A stretch of 64,000 nt of DNA from Paracoccus sp041927875 (GCF_041927875.1 NZ_JBHFHN010000003.1); one strand, 5' to 3'; shown: positions 35,525 to 45,272, numbered from the stretch's first letter. The notes: generated by a model from the letters alone, not told the origin. Made by a program: numbers and translations.

Positions 35525-36916
35525 ATGGTTGAAAACCAGACGTTCGAGGAACTGACCCTGGGGGCCGCGGCCGAACACACCCACCTGTGCACCGTCGATG
35601 ACCTGCTGATCTTCGCAAATGCCTCGGGCAACCATAACCCGATGCACATTCCCGATGCCGATGGCGATGGCGACGGCACGCCCGAGGCTGTGGCGCCGGG
35701 CATGTTCCTGGCGGCGCTGATCTCGGCGGTGCTGGGCAACCAGTTGCCGGGGCCAGGCACGCTCTATCGCGCGCAGACGCTGACCTTTCATGACCGCGCC
35801 CATGCCGGGGATGAGTTGCGCACCCGCGTGACGGTGGCCGCCAAGAACCCCGATGGCACCGTCGATCTGGATACCACCGTGCATCGCACCGCCGATGGCG
35901 CGCTGATCCTGTCGGGCCGTGCCAGCGTGGTCGCGCCGCGCCGCAAGGTGATCTATGACGACCGCGACATTCCCGGCCTTGTCGTCCGCTCGCACCGGCA
36001 TTTCGATGCGCTGCTGCATCAGGCCGAGCCGCTGCCCGCGCTGCGCACCGCCGTCGTCTGCCCCGAGGAGGCAAGCGCCCTGGGTGGCGCCCTGCTGGCG
36101 GCGCGTCACACCATCATCACGCCCGTCCTGGTCGGCAACCGCGACCGCATCCTGGCCGCGGCGCAAGCGATTGGCGAAGACATTTCGGGCTTTGAAATCG
36201 TCCACGAACCGCGCCCGCGACTGGCCGCCGAAGCCGCCGTCCGGCTGGTCAACGAAGGCCGGGCCGAGGCGGTGATGAAGGGGCATCTGCATACCGATGA
36301 CCTGCTACGCCCGATGCTGGATCGCCAGACCGGGCTGCGCACAGGCCGCCGCTTCACCCATATCTTCGTGATGGATGTGCCGGGCCTGCCGCATCCGCTG
36401 CTGGTCAGCGACGCGGCGATCAACATCGCGCCCGACCTGCCCACCAAGGTCGACATCTGCCAGAATGCCATCGACCTGGCGATCTCGATCGGGATTGCCG
36501 AACCCAAGGTCGGCGTGCTGTCGGCGGTCGAGACCGTGAACCCCGACATCCCGTCCTCGATGGATGCGGCGCTGCTGTCGAAAATGGCCGAGCGCGGGCA
36601 GATCACCGGCGGCATGGTCGATGGTCCGCTGGCGATGGACAACGCGGTCGATCTGGCCGCCGCGCGTGCCAAGGGCATCCGCTCTGCCGTTGCGGGCCGG
36701 GCCGAGGTGCTGGTGGTGCCGGGCATCGACGCGGGCAACATGCTGGCCAAGCAACTGGCCTATATCAGCCATGCCGAGGCCGCGGGCCTGGTGATGGGCG
36801 CGCGGGTGCCGATCATCCTGAACTCTCGCTCCGACAGCGAGATGTCGCGGCTGGCCTCATGCGCGGTGGCAGCGATCCATCACGCGCGCATCAACGGCAT
36901 CGCGGCGCAGGCGTGA
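35525..36916 (+). CDS. MaoC-like hydratase fused to phosphate acetyl/butyryltransferase
   Basis: A 463-residue fusion. Residues 1-150 form a MaoC hotdog domain (ICTVDDLLIFANASGNHNPMH-like start, here LCTVDDLLIFANASGNHNPM, with the Asn/His of R-specific enoyl-CoA hydratases). The rest is a Pta/Ptb domain (HTIITPVLVGNRDRI, EAVMKGHLHTDDLLRP, ITGGMVDGPLAMDNAVD, VLVVPGIDAGNMLAKQL). It probably converts acyl-CoA to acyl phosphate, feeding the acetate kinase that starts two bases later. The ATG at 35525 has AAAGGAG seven bases upstream. The real hydratase substrate is unknown; the fusion is annotated in related bacteria as bifunctional. Confidence 0.9.
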   Translation: MVENQTFEELTLGAAAEHTHLCTVDDLLIFANASGNHNPMHIPDADGDGDGTPEAVAPGMFLAALISAVLGNQLPGPGTLYRAQTLTFHDRAHAGDELRTRVTVAAKNPDGTVDLDTTVHRTADGALILSGRASVVAPRRKVIYDDRDIPGLVVRSHRHFDALLHQAEPLPALRTAVVCPEEASALGGALLAARHTIITPVLVGNRDRILAAAQAIGEDISGFEIVHEPRPRLAAEAAVRLVNEGRAEAVMKGHLHTDDLLRPMLDRQTGLRTGRRFTHIFVMDVPGLPHPLLVSDAAINIAPDLPTKVDICQNAIDLAISIGIAEPKVGVLSAVETVNPDIPSSMDAALLSKMAERGQITGGMVDGPLAMDNAVDLAAARAKGIRSAVAGRAEVLVVPGIDAGNMLAKQLAYISHAEAAGLVMGARVPIILNSRSDSEMSRLASCAVAAIHHARINGIAAQA

Positions 36917-36918
36917 CC

Positions 36919-38088
36919 ATGGCCGACAAGACCGTGCTGACCCTGAATGCGGGGTCGTCGTCGCTGAAGTTCGCGCTGTTTCGGGGGGCATCGGATCAGC
37001 CTGATCTGGTCGGCATCGTCGATCGGATCGGTGGCCCGACGGCGGTGATCCGGGCCAAGGCGGCGGATGGCCGCCGTATCGAACACGGCTTGCAGGGCGA
37101 TCAGGCCGATGGTCACCCAGGGGCCGCGCGCGCGGTTCTGGCGATGCTGGACCGGCAGGCCGGTGGCGCGATCCCGGTCGCAGTCGGCCACCGCATCGTG
37201 CATGGCGGCCCCGATCTGGTCGCGCCTGCCGTGCTGACCCCGGGTCTGGTCGGCCGGCTGTCGCGCTATGAGGCCCTGGCCCCGCTGCATCAGCCGCACA
37301 ATCTGGCGGCGGTGCGGGCCGCCCAGGCGGCTTTCCCCGACGCGGTGCAGGTCGGCTGCTTTGACACCGCCTTTCACCGCAGCCACCCTTGGGTCGAAGA
37401 TGTCTATGCCTTGCCGCGCGAACTGGCCGATCAGGGTATTCGCCGCTATGGCTTTCACGGCCTGTCCTATGACTACATCGCAGGCTGGCTGGCCCGGCAC
37501 GAACCTGCGCTTCATGCCGGTCGGGTGATCGTCGCGCATCTGGGCAATGGCGCTTCGGCCTGCGCGCTGCGGGGTGGGGTCTCGGTCGCCTCGACCATGG
37601 GGTTCTCGCCGCTGGACGGGCTGGTGATGGGCACGCGCCCCGGCCAGATCGACCCGGGCGTCTTGCTGTATCTGATGCAGCAGGGCATGGACGCTGCGGA
37701 ACTGGGCGATCTGCTGTATAAACGCTCGGGCCTGCTGGGGCTGTCCGGCATCTCGAACGACATGCGCGTGCTTGAGGGGTCGGATCGCCCCGAGGCGGAG
37801 CAGGCTATCGGCTATTTCATCCACCGCCTGCGGCGTGAAATCGCCAGTCTGGCCGCCGTTCTGGGCGGGGTGGACGCGCTGATCTTCACCGCCGGGATCG
37901 GTGAAAACGCCCCCGCCATCCGCGCCGCCACATGTGAGGGGATGGGCTGGATGGGCCTTGCCATCGACCCCGCCCGCAACGCCGCCGGTGACACCGACAT
38001 CACCGCCCCATGCGCCACCGCCCGCGTACTGGTCGTGCCCACCAATGAGGAGTTGGTGATCGCGCGGGCGGCCCGCGCGGCGATCTAG
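36919..38088 (+). CDS. ackA: Acetate kinase
   Basis: Interconverts acetyl phosphate plus ADP with acetate plus ATP. The 389-residue protein has the ASKHA motifs: LTLNAGSSSLKFALF at the start, GHRIVHGG, RRYGFHGLSYDYIA, VIVAHLGNGASACAL, and IFTAGIGENAPAIR near the end. Substrates could be longer acyl phosphates. The start lies two bases after the stop of the MaoC-Pta gene, which makes a coupled acyl-CoA to ATP unit. A strong hairpin follows at 38094. Confidence 0.94.
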   Translation: MADKTVLTLNAGSSSLKFALFRGASDQPDLVGIVDRIGGPTAVIRAKAADGRRIEHGLQGDQADGHPGAARAVLAMLDRQAGGAIPVAVGHRIVHGGPDLVAPAVLTPGLVGRLSRYEALAPLHQPHNLAAVRAAQAAFPDAVQVGCFDTAFHRSHPWVEDVYALPRELADQGIRRYGFHGLSYDYIAGWLARHEPALHAGRVIVAHLGNGASACALRGGVSVASTMGFSPLDGLVMGTRPGQIDPGVLLYLMQQGMDAAELGDLLYKRSGLLGLSGISNDMRVLEGSDRPEAEQAIGYFIHRLRREIASLAAVLGGVDALIFTAGIGENAPAIRAATCEGMGWMGLAIDPARNAAGDTDITAPCATARVLVVPTNEELVIARAARAAI

Positions 38089-38093
38089 CAAAA

Positions 38094-38127
38094 GGGCGCG
38101 CCTGGTGGACGGCCACCAGAAGCGCCC
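38094..38127 (+). terminator. Hairpin after ackA (possible terminator)
   Basis: GGGCGC at 38094-38099 pairs with GCGCCC at 38122-38127. Inside it, CTGGTGG (38102-38108) pairs with CCACCAG (38113-38119) around an ACGG loop. There is no T tract, so termination is plausible but not certain. Confidence 0.5.
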
Positions 38128-38740
38128 AGTGCGCCCCCCGTCAAGTGCCCTTGCCGATGGCCAGCGCGGCGCGACCAGCCCGCGCGCGACCCGCGCGCCT
38201 GGGTGCCCGCACAGCGAACACATGCCGCGCCCCTGCTGCGGCGGCCGGTGACGACGCGCAGCAATGGCGCCGGCAGCGAGGTCAGGGCGACCGCGCTTTA
38301 TCACCGCCTCCCCAGCCAACATCCTCGGCCGTCGATGCGGCCCCTGTCGAAGCTCGGGGCGAAGGTTACGGCGCTGCCGCGCGCGGTTGTGTCCACAATC
38401 CCTACCCGCGCCCTTTCCTTGGTTCCGCTGCCGGTAACAACACGCGGGGCTTGGCGGCGCCACCGGCACCGGGGGATGGCCCATTCCCTCCGCCCCCCGC
38501 CCTTGCCAGCCGTTGGATCGCGGCCAAACCTCCGGGCCAAGGCTCCACCCATGCCCCGCGCGCCCATGGCTGCACAGCCACCCTCTGTGTGCCTGCGGTG
38601 CGCACATCCAAGGGTTGCCGCCGCACGTTGCCGCATCGCTTCGCCCTGGCCCAAGTTCAGTGCCGGCGTCCCTCCGCTCAGCCAGCCGCCGAAAGATCAG
38701 CGCGCCCGATCTCACATCGTTCTTGCGCGACAAGGCGCGA
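38128..38740. other. Gene-less stretch between ackA and the RTX gene
   Basis: About 610 bases without a convincing gene. Open frames exist on both strands but have Arg/Pro-rich compositions typical of non-coding G+C-rich frames, and they lack ribosome sites. No repeats, tRNA or recognisable small RNA were found. Both flanking genes (ackA forward, RTX reverse) end here, so it is a convergent 3' region. Confidence 0.5.
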
Positions 38741-41700
38741 TCAATACAGCAGGAAATCCGCAGCCGTCAGCTTCAGCCCGGTCGGCAGATAGGCAATCAG
38801 CGACGCCGCACCCGCCCCTGCGCCGTCGGCGTCATACGACAGATGACCGTCGCCGGGGTTATAGACAAACCGATGGTCCGCCGTGGTCGCCGCGCGCCCG
38901 ATCGCCAGCTGGCGCGCGGCCAGATGGCCCTTGGCCAGCCCGAAGCTCGCCGTTGCCAGCCACAGAGAGTCGTCGGCGACAGAATAGTCGATGATGCGGT
39001 CAGCATTGGCCAGGCCGGCGGGCATGTTGAAGACGAAGGCATCGGCCCCGGCCTCACCGCGCAGGGTGTCGACGCCCGCGCCGCCGTTCAGGATGTCATT
39101 GCCGGTGCCACCCAGCAGGATGTCATTGCCGGCCTCACCTATAAGGTGGTCATTCTCGGTATTGCCGAACAGCAGGTCATTGCCCGCCCCGCCCAGCAGC
39201 ATGTCGTTGCCCTGCATCCCCCAAAGGCTGTCCGCACCATTGCCGCCCGACAGCACGTCATTGCCGAACCCGTCCAGCAGCACGTCATTGCCATCCTGGC
39301 CCGACAGCGTGTCATTGCCGGACATGCCCATCAGATAGTCATTCCCGGCGCCGCCCGACAATACGTTGGCCCCGGCATTCCCGGTCATCCGGTTGCCAAG
39401 GGTGTTGCCGACCGCCGAGATGCCGCCGCTGCCCAGCAGCACCACGTTTTCGACGTTGGCGGCCAGAGTGCGCAGGCTGACCGATGAGAACACCACATCC
39501 AGCCCCTGCCCCCCGAACTCGATGATGGTTTCGTTCCCGGAGGTGACAGCATAGGTGTCATTGCCAAGGCTGCCATAAAGCGTGTCATTCGCGCCGTTGC
39601 CCCACAGATAGTCGTTGCCCGCCCCCGCATAGGCGAAATTGGCCCCGTCGCGCACGTCCAGATAATCATCGCCATCACCCGCGCTGATCGTATCGTTGCC
39701 ACCACCGGCGATGATCGTATCGCGGCCTGCCCCGCCGACCAGGCGGTCACCCATCCCGCCGCTGACAAGGATGTCGTTCCCCGCACCGCCCGTGGCAGTC
39801 AGGCTGACCGTCCCGGCCAGAGTCAGCTTTTCGACATTCACCGGGATCGTCAGCGACACCGATGTGACCACGACATCCGTCCCCGCCCCGGCATCCTCGA
39901 CGACCTGGTCGTAAACGCTGTCGACGTAATAGGTGTCGTTGCCCGTGCCGCCGATCATCACGTCGCTGCCGGTTTGCCCCACCAGAATGTCGTTGCCCTC
40001 ATCCCCGCTCAGCGTGTCATCACCGGCACCGCTTTGCAGATAGTCACTCCCACCCAGCCCGATCAGCACGTTGTTGCGGGCATTGCCGAAGATGGTGTTG
40101 TTCAGATTGTTGCCGATGCCAAAGGTGCCGCTGCCATAGCCCAGGCTTAGCACCTCGACGTGCTGGGGCAGAATGTAATCCGTCCAGGCGTAAACGATGT
40201 CGCTGCCCTGCCCGGCCAGTTCGGTCACCCTGTCGGCCGCATCATGCACGTGATAAATATCGTTGCCGGCCCCGCCGCGCATGTCATCAAGCCCCGCGCC
40301 GCCATCCAGCGTGTCATTGCCCAGTCCGCCGATCAGCGTGTCATTGCCGCCCAGACCGCGCAGCAGGTTGGCGCCCGTGTTGCCCTCCAGCACGTTACCG
40401 CGCCCGTCACCGGTGGCGCTCAGCGCCGCGGCACCGATCAGGCGCAGCCATTCGATCTGCTCGGGTATCACCAATGCGATGCTGCTGGCCACCGTATCCT
40501 GGCCGCCCGCCGCCGTCTCGACGATCACATCGCCCAGATTGTCCACCGAAAACAGATCGTTACCCAGACCGCCGATCAGCGTATCCATACCCATGCCACC
40601 CTCCAGCACATCGTTTCCATCACCACCGTCCAGCAGGTCATTTCCGGCCCCGCCACCCAGCACGTCACGGCCGTCGAGGCCCATCAGTTGATTGTCGCCC
40701 GCCGTCCCCGTCAGCCGGTTGTCGGCCGCATTGCCTGTCGCGGCGACGGCGCTGCCTTGCAGCTCGACCGCCTCGATCGCGTCGGGCAGCACGACCGACA
40801 TCCAGGCGCGGATCGTATCGCTGCCCTCGCCCGCCCGTTCGACGGCAAGATCGCGGTCGGAGCGCAGGTCATAAATGTCGTCGCCCGCGCCACCGCGCGC
40901 TTCGGCCCGCTGACCCGGACCAGCGGCCAGGCTCAGCAGATCGTTGCCCGCGCCGCCCAGGATCGTGTCGGCGCCGCCACGGCCACTGATGGTGTCGTTG
41001 CCCGCACCGCCGTCGATCCAGTTCGCGCCGACATTGCCGTTCAGCACCTCGGACGCCGCGCGCCCCCACAGGTTCAGGTTGGCGCTGCCGACCAGCGTGG
41101 TCGATTCAATGCCGACCGGGGCCGTCAGGCTGACGGTGCTATAGAGATGCTCGTAGCCGCTGCGGTCGATCACGACATCGCCGGCATGATCGACGCGATA
41201 GGCATCATTGCCGTCCCCGCCCTCCAGCGTATCCGCCCCGCCGCCGCCATCCAGCGTGTCGCTCCCCTCATACCCATACAGGTGATTGGCATGGCTGTTG
41301 CCGGTCAGGCTGTCGCGCCCCACGGTGCCAGAGAGTTTGGCATCGCCGTGATCCTCGGTCAGGGTGGCGCGGGCGATGCCGTCGGCGCCGGGGCGGGCCT
41401 GCACCCACAGCCTGTCATAGATGTCGGCGGTCGGCGCCGTCGGCAGATGAAAGAGGGTGGTCACCAAGGCCGCGCGCATCTGCGCCTCGGTCAGCCAGAG
41501 GCCGTCGCGGCCCCAGATCATCAGCCGCTCTGTGCCGTATTGCAGCACCAGCCCGCCATCGGCCTGACGGCTGATCGCCACCGCCGACAGGTCGTAAAGC
41601 CGCCCCCAGGCGCTTAGATCCAGCCGGTCGCGGCCGGCGTCGAAATCGGTGATCCGATCCATGTCGCCGTCACGGGCCAGAACAAACGTGTCGGCCCCCA

Positions 41701-42970
41701 GACCGCCCGCCATCGTATCGGACCCGATCCCATCCTGGATCACGTCGTCGCCACCCGCCCCCGCCAGCAGATCGTCACCCACCCCGCCCGCGATCAGGTC
41801 ATCGGCCGCACCGCCCGTCAGGCTGTCGGCCATGTCGCCCCCCAGCCACGTCTGCCCCCATGCACGCAGATCCAGCGTCAGGTGCGTGATGCCTGTTTCG
41901 GCTGAACCGGCGGCGTAAAGGTGCACGATCCCGCCCTGCTGAAAGGCGGCGACGGTGGCGACCTTGGCCAGCGACAGCCCGGCGTGATCGGCCTGGGTCG
42001 CGACCTCGACCAGGCGGCCGTCGGGCAACAGCATCAGCGCGCTCACCCCGCCATCGCCGCCGCCGACCAGCACCACGGGCCGCCCCGCCACCGTCACCAC
42101 CTGCATCGCGGCAATCTGGCCAAAGCGGCTGGCCAGCGAATCCATCAGGTGATCGGTCGCCCGCAGGCTGCCGTCCGCCTTCAGTTCAGCGACGGTGACG
42201 CTGGAGGATTGCCCCGCCGCCGCCAGCACGAAATCGCGCCCATAGGCCGACACGACCTGCATCGGACCCGGCTGGCTGATGCCCACGCCATCGCTTGCCG
42301 CCAGCCGCCCGGTCTCGACCATGCGGTGATCCTCGGACACCCGATAGGCGACCACCGCCTGACCCGAGGCCGTTGCCGCCAGCACATAGCTGCCATGGCT
42401 CAGCGCGGCGGTGGTCAGCGTCACATCGTCGGTAAAGACGGTCTTGCCCACCGGCGCGGTCACGCTGGACAGCGCCGACAGCGCGCGGGTCGCGGTATCA
42501 AAGCTGTGCAGCGTGATCCGCCCCGAGGCGCGTTCTGCCGTCACCGTCAGCAGCGCATCGCCACAGCGAAGTTGTTCGACCTGCGTAATCCCCAGCGGGG
42601 CGCCCGACAGCGACATGCTGTTGCCAAGTGTGCCGGTGCCGCCCACCCACCGGCCGCCGGTGCTGGTCGTGCTGATCCCGGTTTGCACCAGCATCGGTCC
42701 CAGCGGGTGCTGGATGACCGACACATCCGCCGAGCTTCCCGCGACCCGCAGCAGATAGCTGGCCTCTTCAGCCAACAGCGCCAGCCCCGGGCCGGTCAGG
42801 CTGGGCGTCAGCGACAGTGCCATCATGCCGCCGCCGTTGCCGCTGGTCGTATAGATCCAGCTTTGCCCGTCGCGCTGCACCAGCACCATGTCGTCGATGC
42901 CGCTGATCATCTTCGGCGACCCGCCCGAAAAGATGCCGCCATTACGAAAGCTTGCCACTTTCGCCCCCAA
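38741..42970 (-). CDS. Large RTX calcium-binding repeat protein, type I secreted
   Basis: A 1409-residue Gly/Asp-rich protein. Residues 1 to about 370 look like a beta-propeller-type region (AVTAPVGKTVFTDDVTL and similar WD-like strands). From about 375 there are RTX nonapeptides GGxGxDxL, alternating with six related modules of about 60 residues of the form DxYxVDxxxDxVxExAGxGxDxVxxSVSLxIPxxVExLxL. The C-terminus (YLPTGLKLTAADFLLY) suits a type I secretion signal. No signal peptide; calcium folds the repeats outside the cell. No T1SS genes are adjacent. Adhesin, S-layer or enzyme roles are all possible; no catalytic motif was seen. A CtrA-like site lies 49 bases upstream. Confidence 0.88.
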   Translation of the reverse strand: MGAKVASFRNGGIFSGGSPKMISGIDDMVLVQRDGQSWIYTTSGNGGGMMALSLTPSLTGPGLALLAEEASYLLRVAGSSADVSVIQHPLGPMLVQTGISTTSTGGRWVGGTGTLGNSMSLSGAPLGITQVEQLRCGDALLTVTAERASGRITLHSFDTATRALSALSSVTAPVGKTVFTDDVTLTTAALSHGSYVLAATASGQAVVAYRVSEDHRMVETGRLAASDGVGISQPGPMQVVSAYGRDFVLAAAGQSSSVTVAELKADGSLRATDHLMDSLASRFGQIAAMQVVTVAGRPVVLVGGGDGGVSALMLLPDGRLVEVATQADHAGLSLAKVATVAAFQQGGIVHLYAAGSAETGITHLTLDLRAWGQTWLGGDMADSLTGGAADDLIAGGVGDDLLAGAGGDDVIQDGIGSDTMAGGLGADTFVLARDGDMDRITDFDAGRDRLDLSAWGRLYDLSAVAISRQADGGLVLQYGTERLMIWGRDGLWLTEAQMRAALVTTLFHLPTAPTADIYDRLWVQARPGADGIARATLTEDHGDAKLSGTVGRDSLTGNSHANHLYGYEGSDTLDGGGGADTLEGGDGNDAYRVDHAGDVVIDRSGYEHLYSTVSLTAPVGIESTTLVGSANLNLWGRAASEVLNGNVGANWIDGGAGNDTISGRGGADTILGGAGNDLLSLAAGPGQRAEARGGAGDDIYDLRSDRDLAVERAGEGSDTIRAWMSVVLPDAIEAVELQGSAVAATGNAADNRLTGTAGDNQLMGLDGRDVLGGGAGNDLLDGGDGNDVLEGGMGMDTLIGGLGNDLFSVDNLGDVIVETAAGGQDTVASSIALVIPEQIEWLRLIGAAALSATGDGRGNVLEGNTGANLLRGLGGNDTLIGGLGNDTLDGGAGLDDMRGGAGNDIYHVHDAADRVTELAGQGSDIVYAWTDYILPQHVEVLSLGYGSGTFGIGNNLNNTIFGNARNNVLIGLGGSDYLQSGAGDDTLSGDEGNDILVGQTGSDVMIGGTGNDTYYVDSVYDQVVEDAGAGTDVVVTSVSLTIPVNVEKLTLAGTVSLTATGGAGNDILVSGGMGDRLVGGAGRDTIIAGGGNDTISAGDGDDYLDVRDGANFAYAGAGNDYLWGNGANDTLYGSLGNDTYAVTSGNETIIEFGGQGLDVVFSSVSLRTLAANVENVVLLGSGGISAVGNTLGNRMTGNAGANVLSGGAGNDYLMGMSGNDTLSGQDGNDVLLDGFGNDVLSGGNGADSLWGMQGNDMLLGGAGNDLLFGNTENDHLIGEAGNDILLGGTGNDILNGGAGVDTLRGEAGADAFVFNMPAGLANADRIIDYSVADDSLWLATASFGLAKGHLAARQLAIGRAATTADHRFVYNPGDGHLSYDADGAGAGAASLIAYLPTGLKLTAADFLLY

Positions 42971-43018
42971 TTTTCACCCCGCGCCCCCCGGCGCTATCCG
43001 AAGAATGCGGCGCAGAGC

Positions 43019-43033
43019 TTAACAGCCAGTAAA
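43019..43033 (-). promoter_or_regulatory. CtrA-like site before the RTX gene
   Basis: TTAA-CAGCCAG-TAAA at 43019-43033, one base away from the TTAA-N7-TTAA consensus of the cell-cycle regulator CtrA. It lies 49-63 bases upstream of the RTX start. CtrA controls surface and motility genes in Rhodobacterales. One-mismatch sites can occur by chance, so this is tentative. Confidence 0.3.
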
Positions 43034-43992
43034 GATTGCTCTGCGATCAGGGCGTCCGCAGCCGCAGACTGTCTTGCATTTGTATCAATTGCAGATACTG
43101 GGCGGTTTTACCGATGGCGCCGTCCCCGCCGAGGCGCGGCCGGCGGCCTTCGCTGCGGCTTGCGCCAGGGCGCGACTTAGGGCGCAGGCGGCGGGTCATG
43201 CGCGCGGGGATCGGGAAGCGCCGTTGCAACCCCGTCCGCCGCCGTATTCCCTGGATCGACGCGAACCGCGCGGTGCGGCCGTGGCAGTCAGCTTCTAAGG
43301 TTCGCCGCCCTGAAAAGGCGGGTGCGGATGCCGGAAACTTCGCCAGCGGGGGCGCCACTTTTGCACACCGCTGCACGGCACGCACGCCCTGCCCGACCCG
43401 ACGAGACCGGCGCGCCCGACCAGCCAGGATCCTCTAATTTCTGTGCCTGCCGCCTGTCCGTGGCTGGTGGCGGCCGTGCAACGTCGATGGGTCGAAAAGC
43501 CGTTGAAACAGCCGCATCTTGCCGAAGACAGCCGGTGGCCGACGCTTGGAAGGGTAGCTTGCCGCTTTTGCAGCAATCGGATGTTGGTTCGCCTCCAGCC
43601 CGGCTGTCATCAAAGTCTTGCATGGACCGGCACCGCCTTTGGCAGGATGACGGGACGGTTCGACCAATCCGCCGCACGGCGACACCCCCACACCCCAACC
43701 AAGACGCGCCCGTCGGCGCCAACGCGCCACGCACGGTCTTCGACCAACCGCCGCGACGCGAACCGCCCTTGGTTGGGATGCCGACACGAAAGACCCCTGC
43801 CGCCGCCATGTCAAAGCTTCGTTCGCGCACCCCACATTCTCCACGCGCCGAGCACCGGTGCGCATGACCCTGGACCGCACCTTCCCGACTGCGCCATCAC
43901 GCCCATCCCAAGCGAGCAACGTTGGCGATCCCCCAGGGTCAACGCGCGTGTCGGCCACGCGCCTGCTCTCGACCGTTCAAACCGACGGGCCC
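43034..43992. other. Gene-poor stretch after the RTX promoter
   Basis: Nearly 960 bases without a supported gene. A 74-codon frame at 43074-43298 (plus, TTG start) has fairly good third-position G+C and begins MHLYQLQILGGFTDG, but it has no ribosome site and no recognised family; I would not call it. Other frames on both strands are Arg/Pro/Cys-rich and look like noise. Nothing resembling an insertion sequence was found. The tandem repeat begins at its right end. Confidence 0.45.
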
Positions 43993-44500
43993 TTCGCTGG
44001 GTCGCCGCAGCGTGCTGCGCCCCGAGTCGGCGGCTGAATGCCAAGCAGCGCGCGCCTGACCGGCAACATTGTGTGCGCCCCGCGCGATCTGGACGCCCGC
44101 CATGCCGGGCCTATCACGTGCGCAGGCTGCAGCCGGTCCGCGCAAACGAGACCTGCCGAACGACAACATTCGGCTTTTTGGGCGATGACAGGAGGCATCG
44201 CATCGCCTCCTCGGTCACCTATGCCGCCGACCCGTCGTCTGCTTCGCCTCAGCATGCCACGCCCAGCCCCGGGCCGATGAATGCCAAACAGCCCGAGCCT
44301 GACCCCCAACTTTGCGTTCGCCCCGCGCGATCCGCAGGCCCGCCATGCCGGGCCTATCGCGTGCGCAGGCTGCGGCCTGTCCGCGCAAACGAGGCCTGAC
44401 AAACGACAGCATTCGGCTGTTCGGGCGATGACAGGCGGCATTGCATCCCCTCCTCGGTCACTCATACCTCTGGCGATCGCCTCAGCATGCTGCCATCCTC
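43993..44500. repeat. Tandem repeat with 243-bp period
   Basis: Two adjacent copies start with TGAATGCCAA at 44035 and 44278, a period of exactly 243 bases. A partial copy precedes (about 43993-44034, TCGCCGCAGCGTGCTGCGCC) and the second copy ends near 44500 (TCGCCTCAGCATGCTGCCAT). The best conserved core includes CGCCATGCCGGGCCTATC, the GTCCGCGCAAACGAG block, GGGCGATGACAGG and CCTCCTCGGTCAC. The period is a multiple of three, but neither strand gives a protein with normal composition. The origin is unknown. Confidence 0.7.
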
Positions 44501-44801
44501 CCGCGTGGTCATGGCGCTCTGACCAACAAAGGCGCTCACACTGCGGCCAGCCAAGACCGCGCGACCGGGCGCAAGGCTGAGGTGGGGCGCATCGGCACGC
44601 CCGTCCACCTTGGGCGGCACATCGACGATTTCAGTGCTGCCGCGCTGCTTCACTAACCCAAGTCGCACCGCCAGCAGATGTATCCCGTCTGACGAGGTTC
44701 TGGATGACTGTCTCGCCGCCCAGAACGTCCTCCGCTGCGCGGTTGGACACGTGGCTTCCACGTGGCCCTGCGTTTGCCGCACGAGGCGGCCCTCCGACAG
44801 A

Positions 44802-45272
44802 TCACAGCATTGGCTTATCGCCCACCATCAGCGGTTCATGCCGCGACGTCCCAAGGCAGGTCTGCTCCAGAATGGCGTCGCACATCGCTTCTTGCGCTGC
44901 GCGGCGGGTGGCGCGGCTCCGCCGGTCATCGAGGCGAGCCAAGACATCCGATCGGCCGACCTCGGCGACAGCCTGCGACACGGCTTTGGCGCGCAACACC
45001 TCGACCTTGGCCAAAGCCTCGTTGATCCGGGTCTGCGCGGCATCCGCCCAGCCGTGATGCCGCGCGGCCAGCAGGCCAAGGGTCGGATCGCCCTGAACAC
45101 AGGCATTGACCGCGCAGCGTTCGGCTTCGATCTGTTGGTGACGATCGCGAAAGTCGCGGGCCTGCGCCGACAGCGCCGCAACCTCGGCAAGGGCTTGCGC
45201 CTCGCGCAGTGATGCCAGCCGACGAAGCATCGCCAGATCACGGGCGGCGGCGGTCACCATGGGCTTGGTCAT
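44802..45272 (-). CDS. FliJ-like helical protein of the flagellar locus
   Basis: A 156-residue, Ala/Arg-rich, mostly helical protein (AMLRRLASLREAQALAEVAALSAQARDFRDRHQQIEAE, INEALAKVEVLRAKAVSQAVAEV) that probably forms a coiled-coil hairpin. No signal peptide or membrane segment. Size, composition and position downstream of flhB suggest a FliJ-type export chaperone or escort, but sequence alone does not prove it. It lies 136 bases after flhB on the same strand; a second ATG at 45260 is possible. Confidence 0.55.
   Translation of the reverse strand: MTKPMVTAAARDLAMLRRLASLREAQALAEVAALSAQARDFRDRHQQIEAERCAVNACVQGDPTLGLLAARHHGWADAAQTRINEALAKVEVLRAKAVSQAVAEVGRSDVLARLDDRRSRATRRAAQEAMCDAILEQTCLGTSRHEPLMVGDKPML

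Noticed and set aside
39100..41400. Regular short repeats that resemble a CRISPR array
   Set aside because: They are the DNA of the RTX nonapeptides in frame: period of 27 bases and variants, coding for GGxGxDxL, with no spacers and no cas genes.
43074..43298. A 74-codon frame with fair codon use just after the RTX promoter
   Set aside because: TTG start without a ribosome site, no recognised family, and the frame degrades into Arg/Pro-rich sequence.
43443..44399. A 318-codon plus frame running through the tandem repeat
   Set aside because: Cys/Arg/Pro/His-rich composition and GTG start without a ribosome site; the repeat is conserved as DNA, not clearly as protein.
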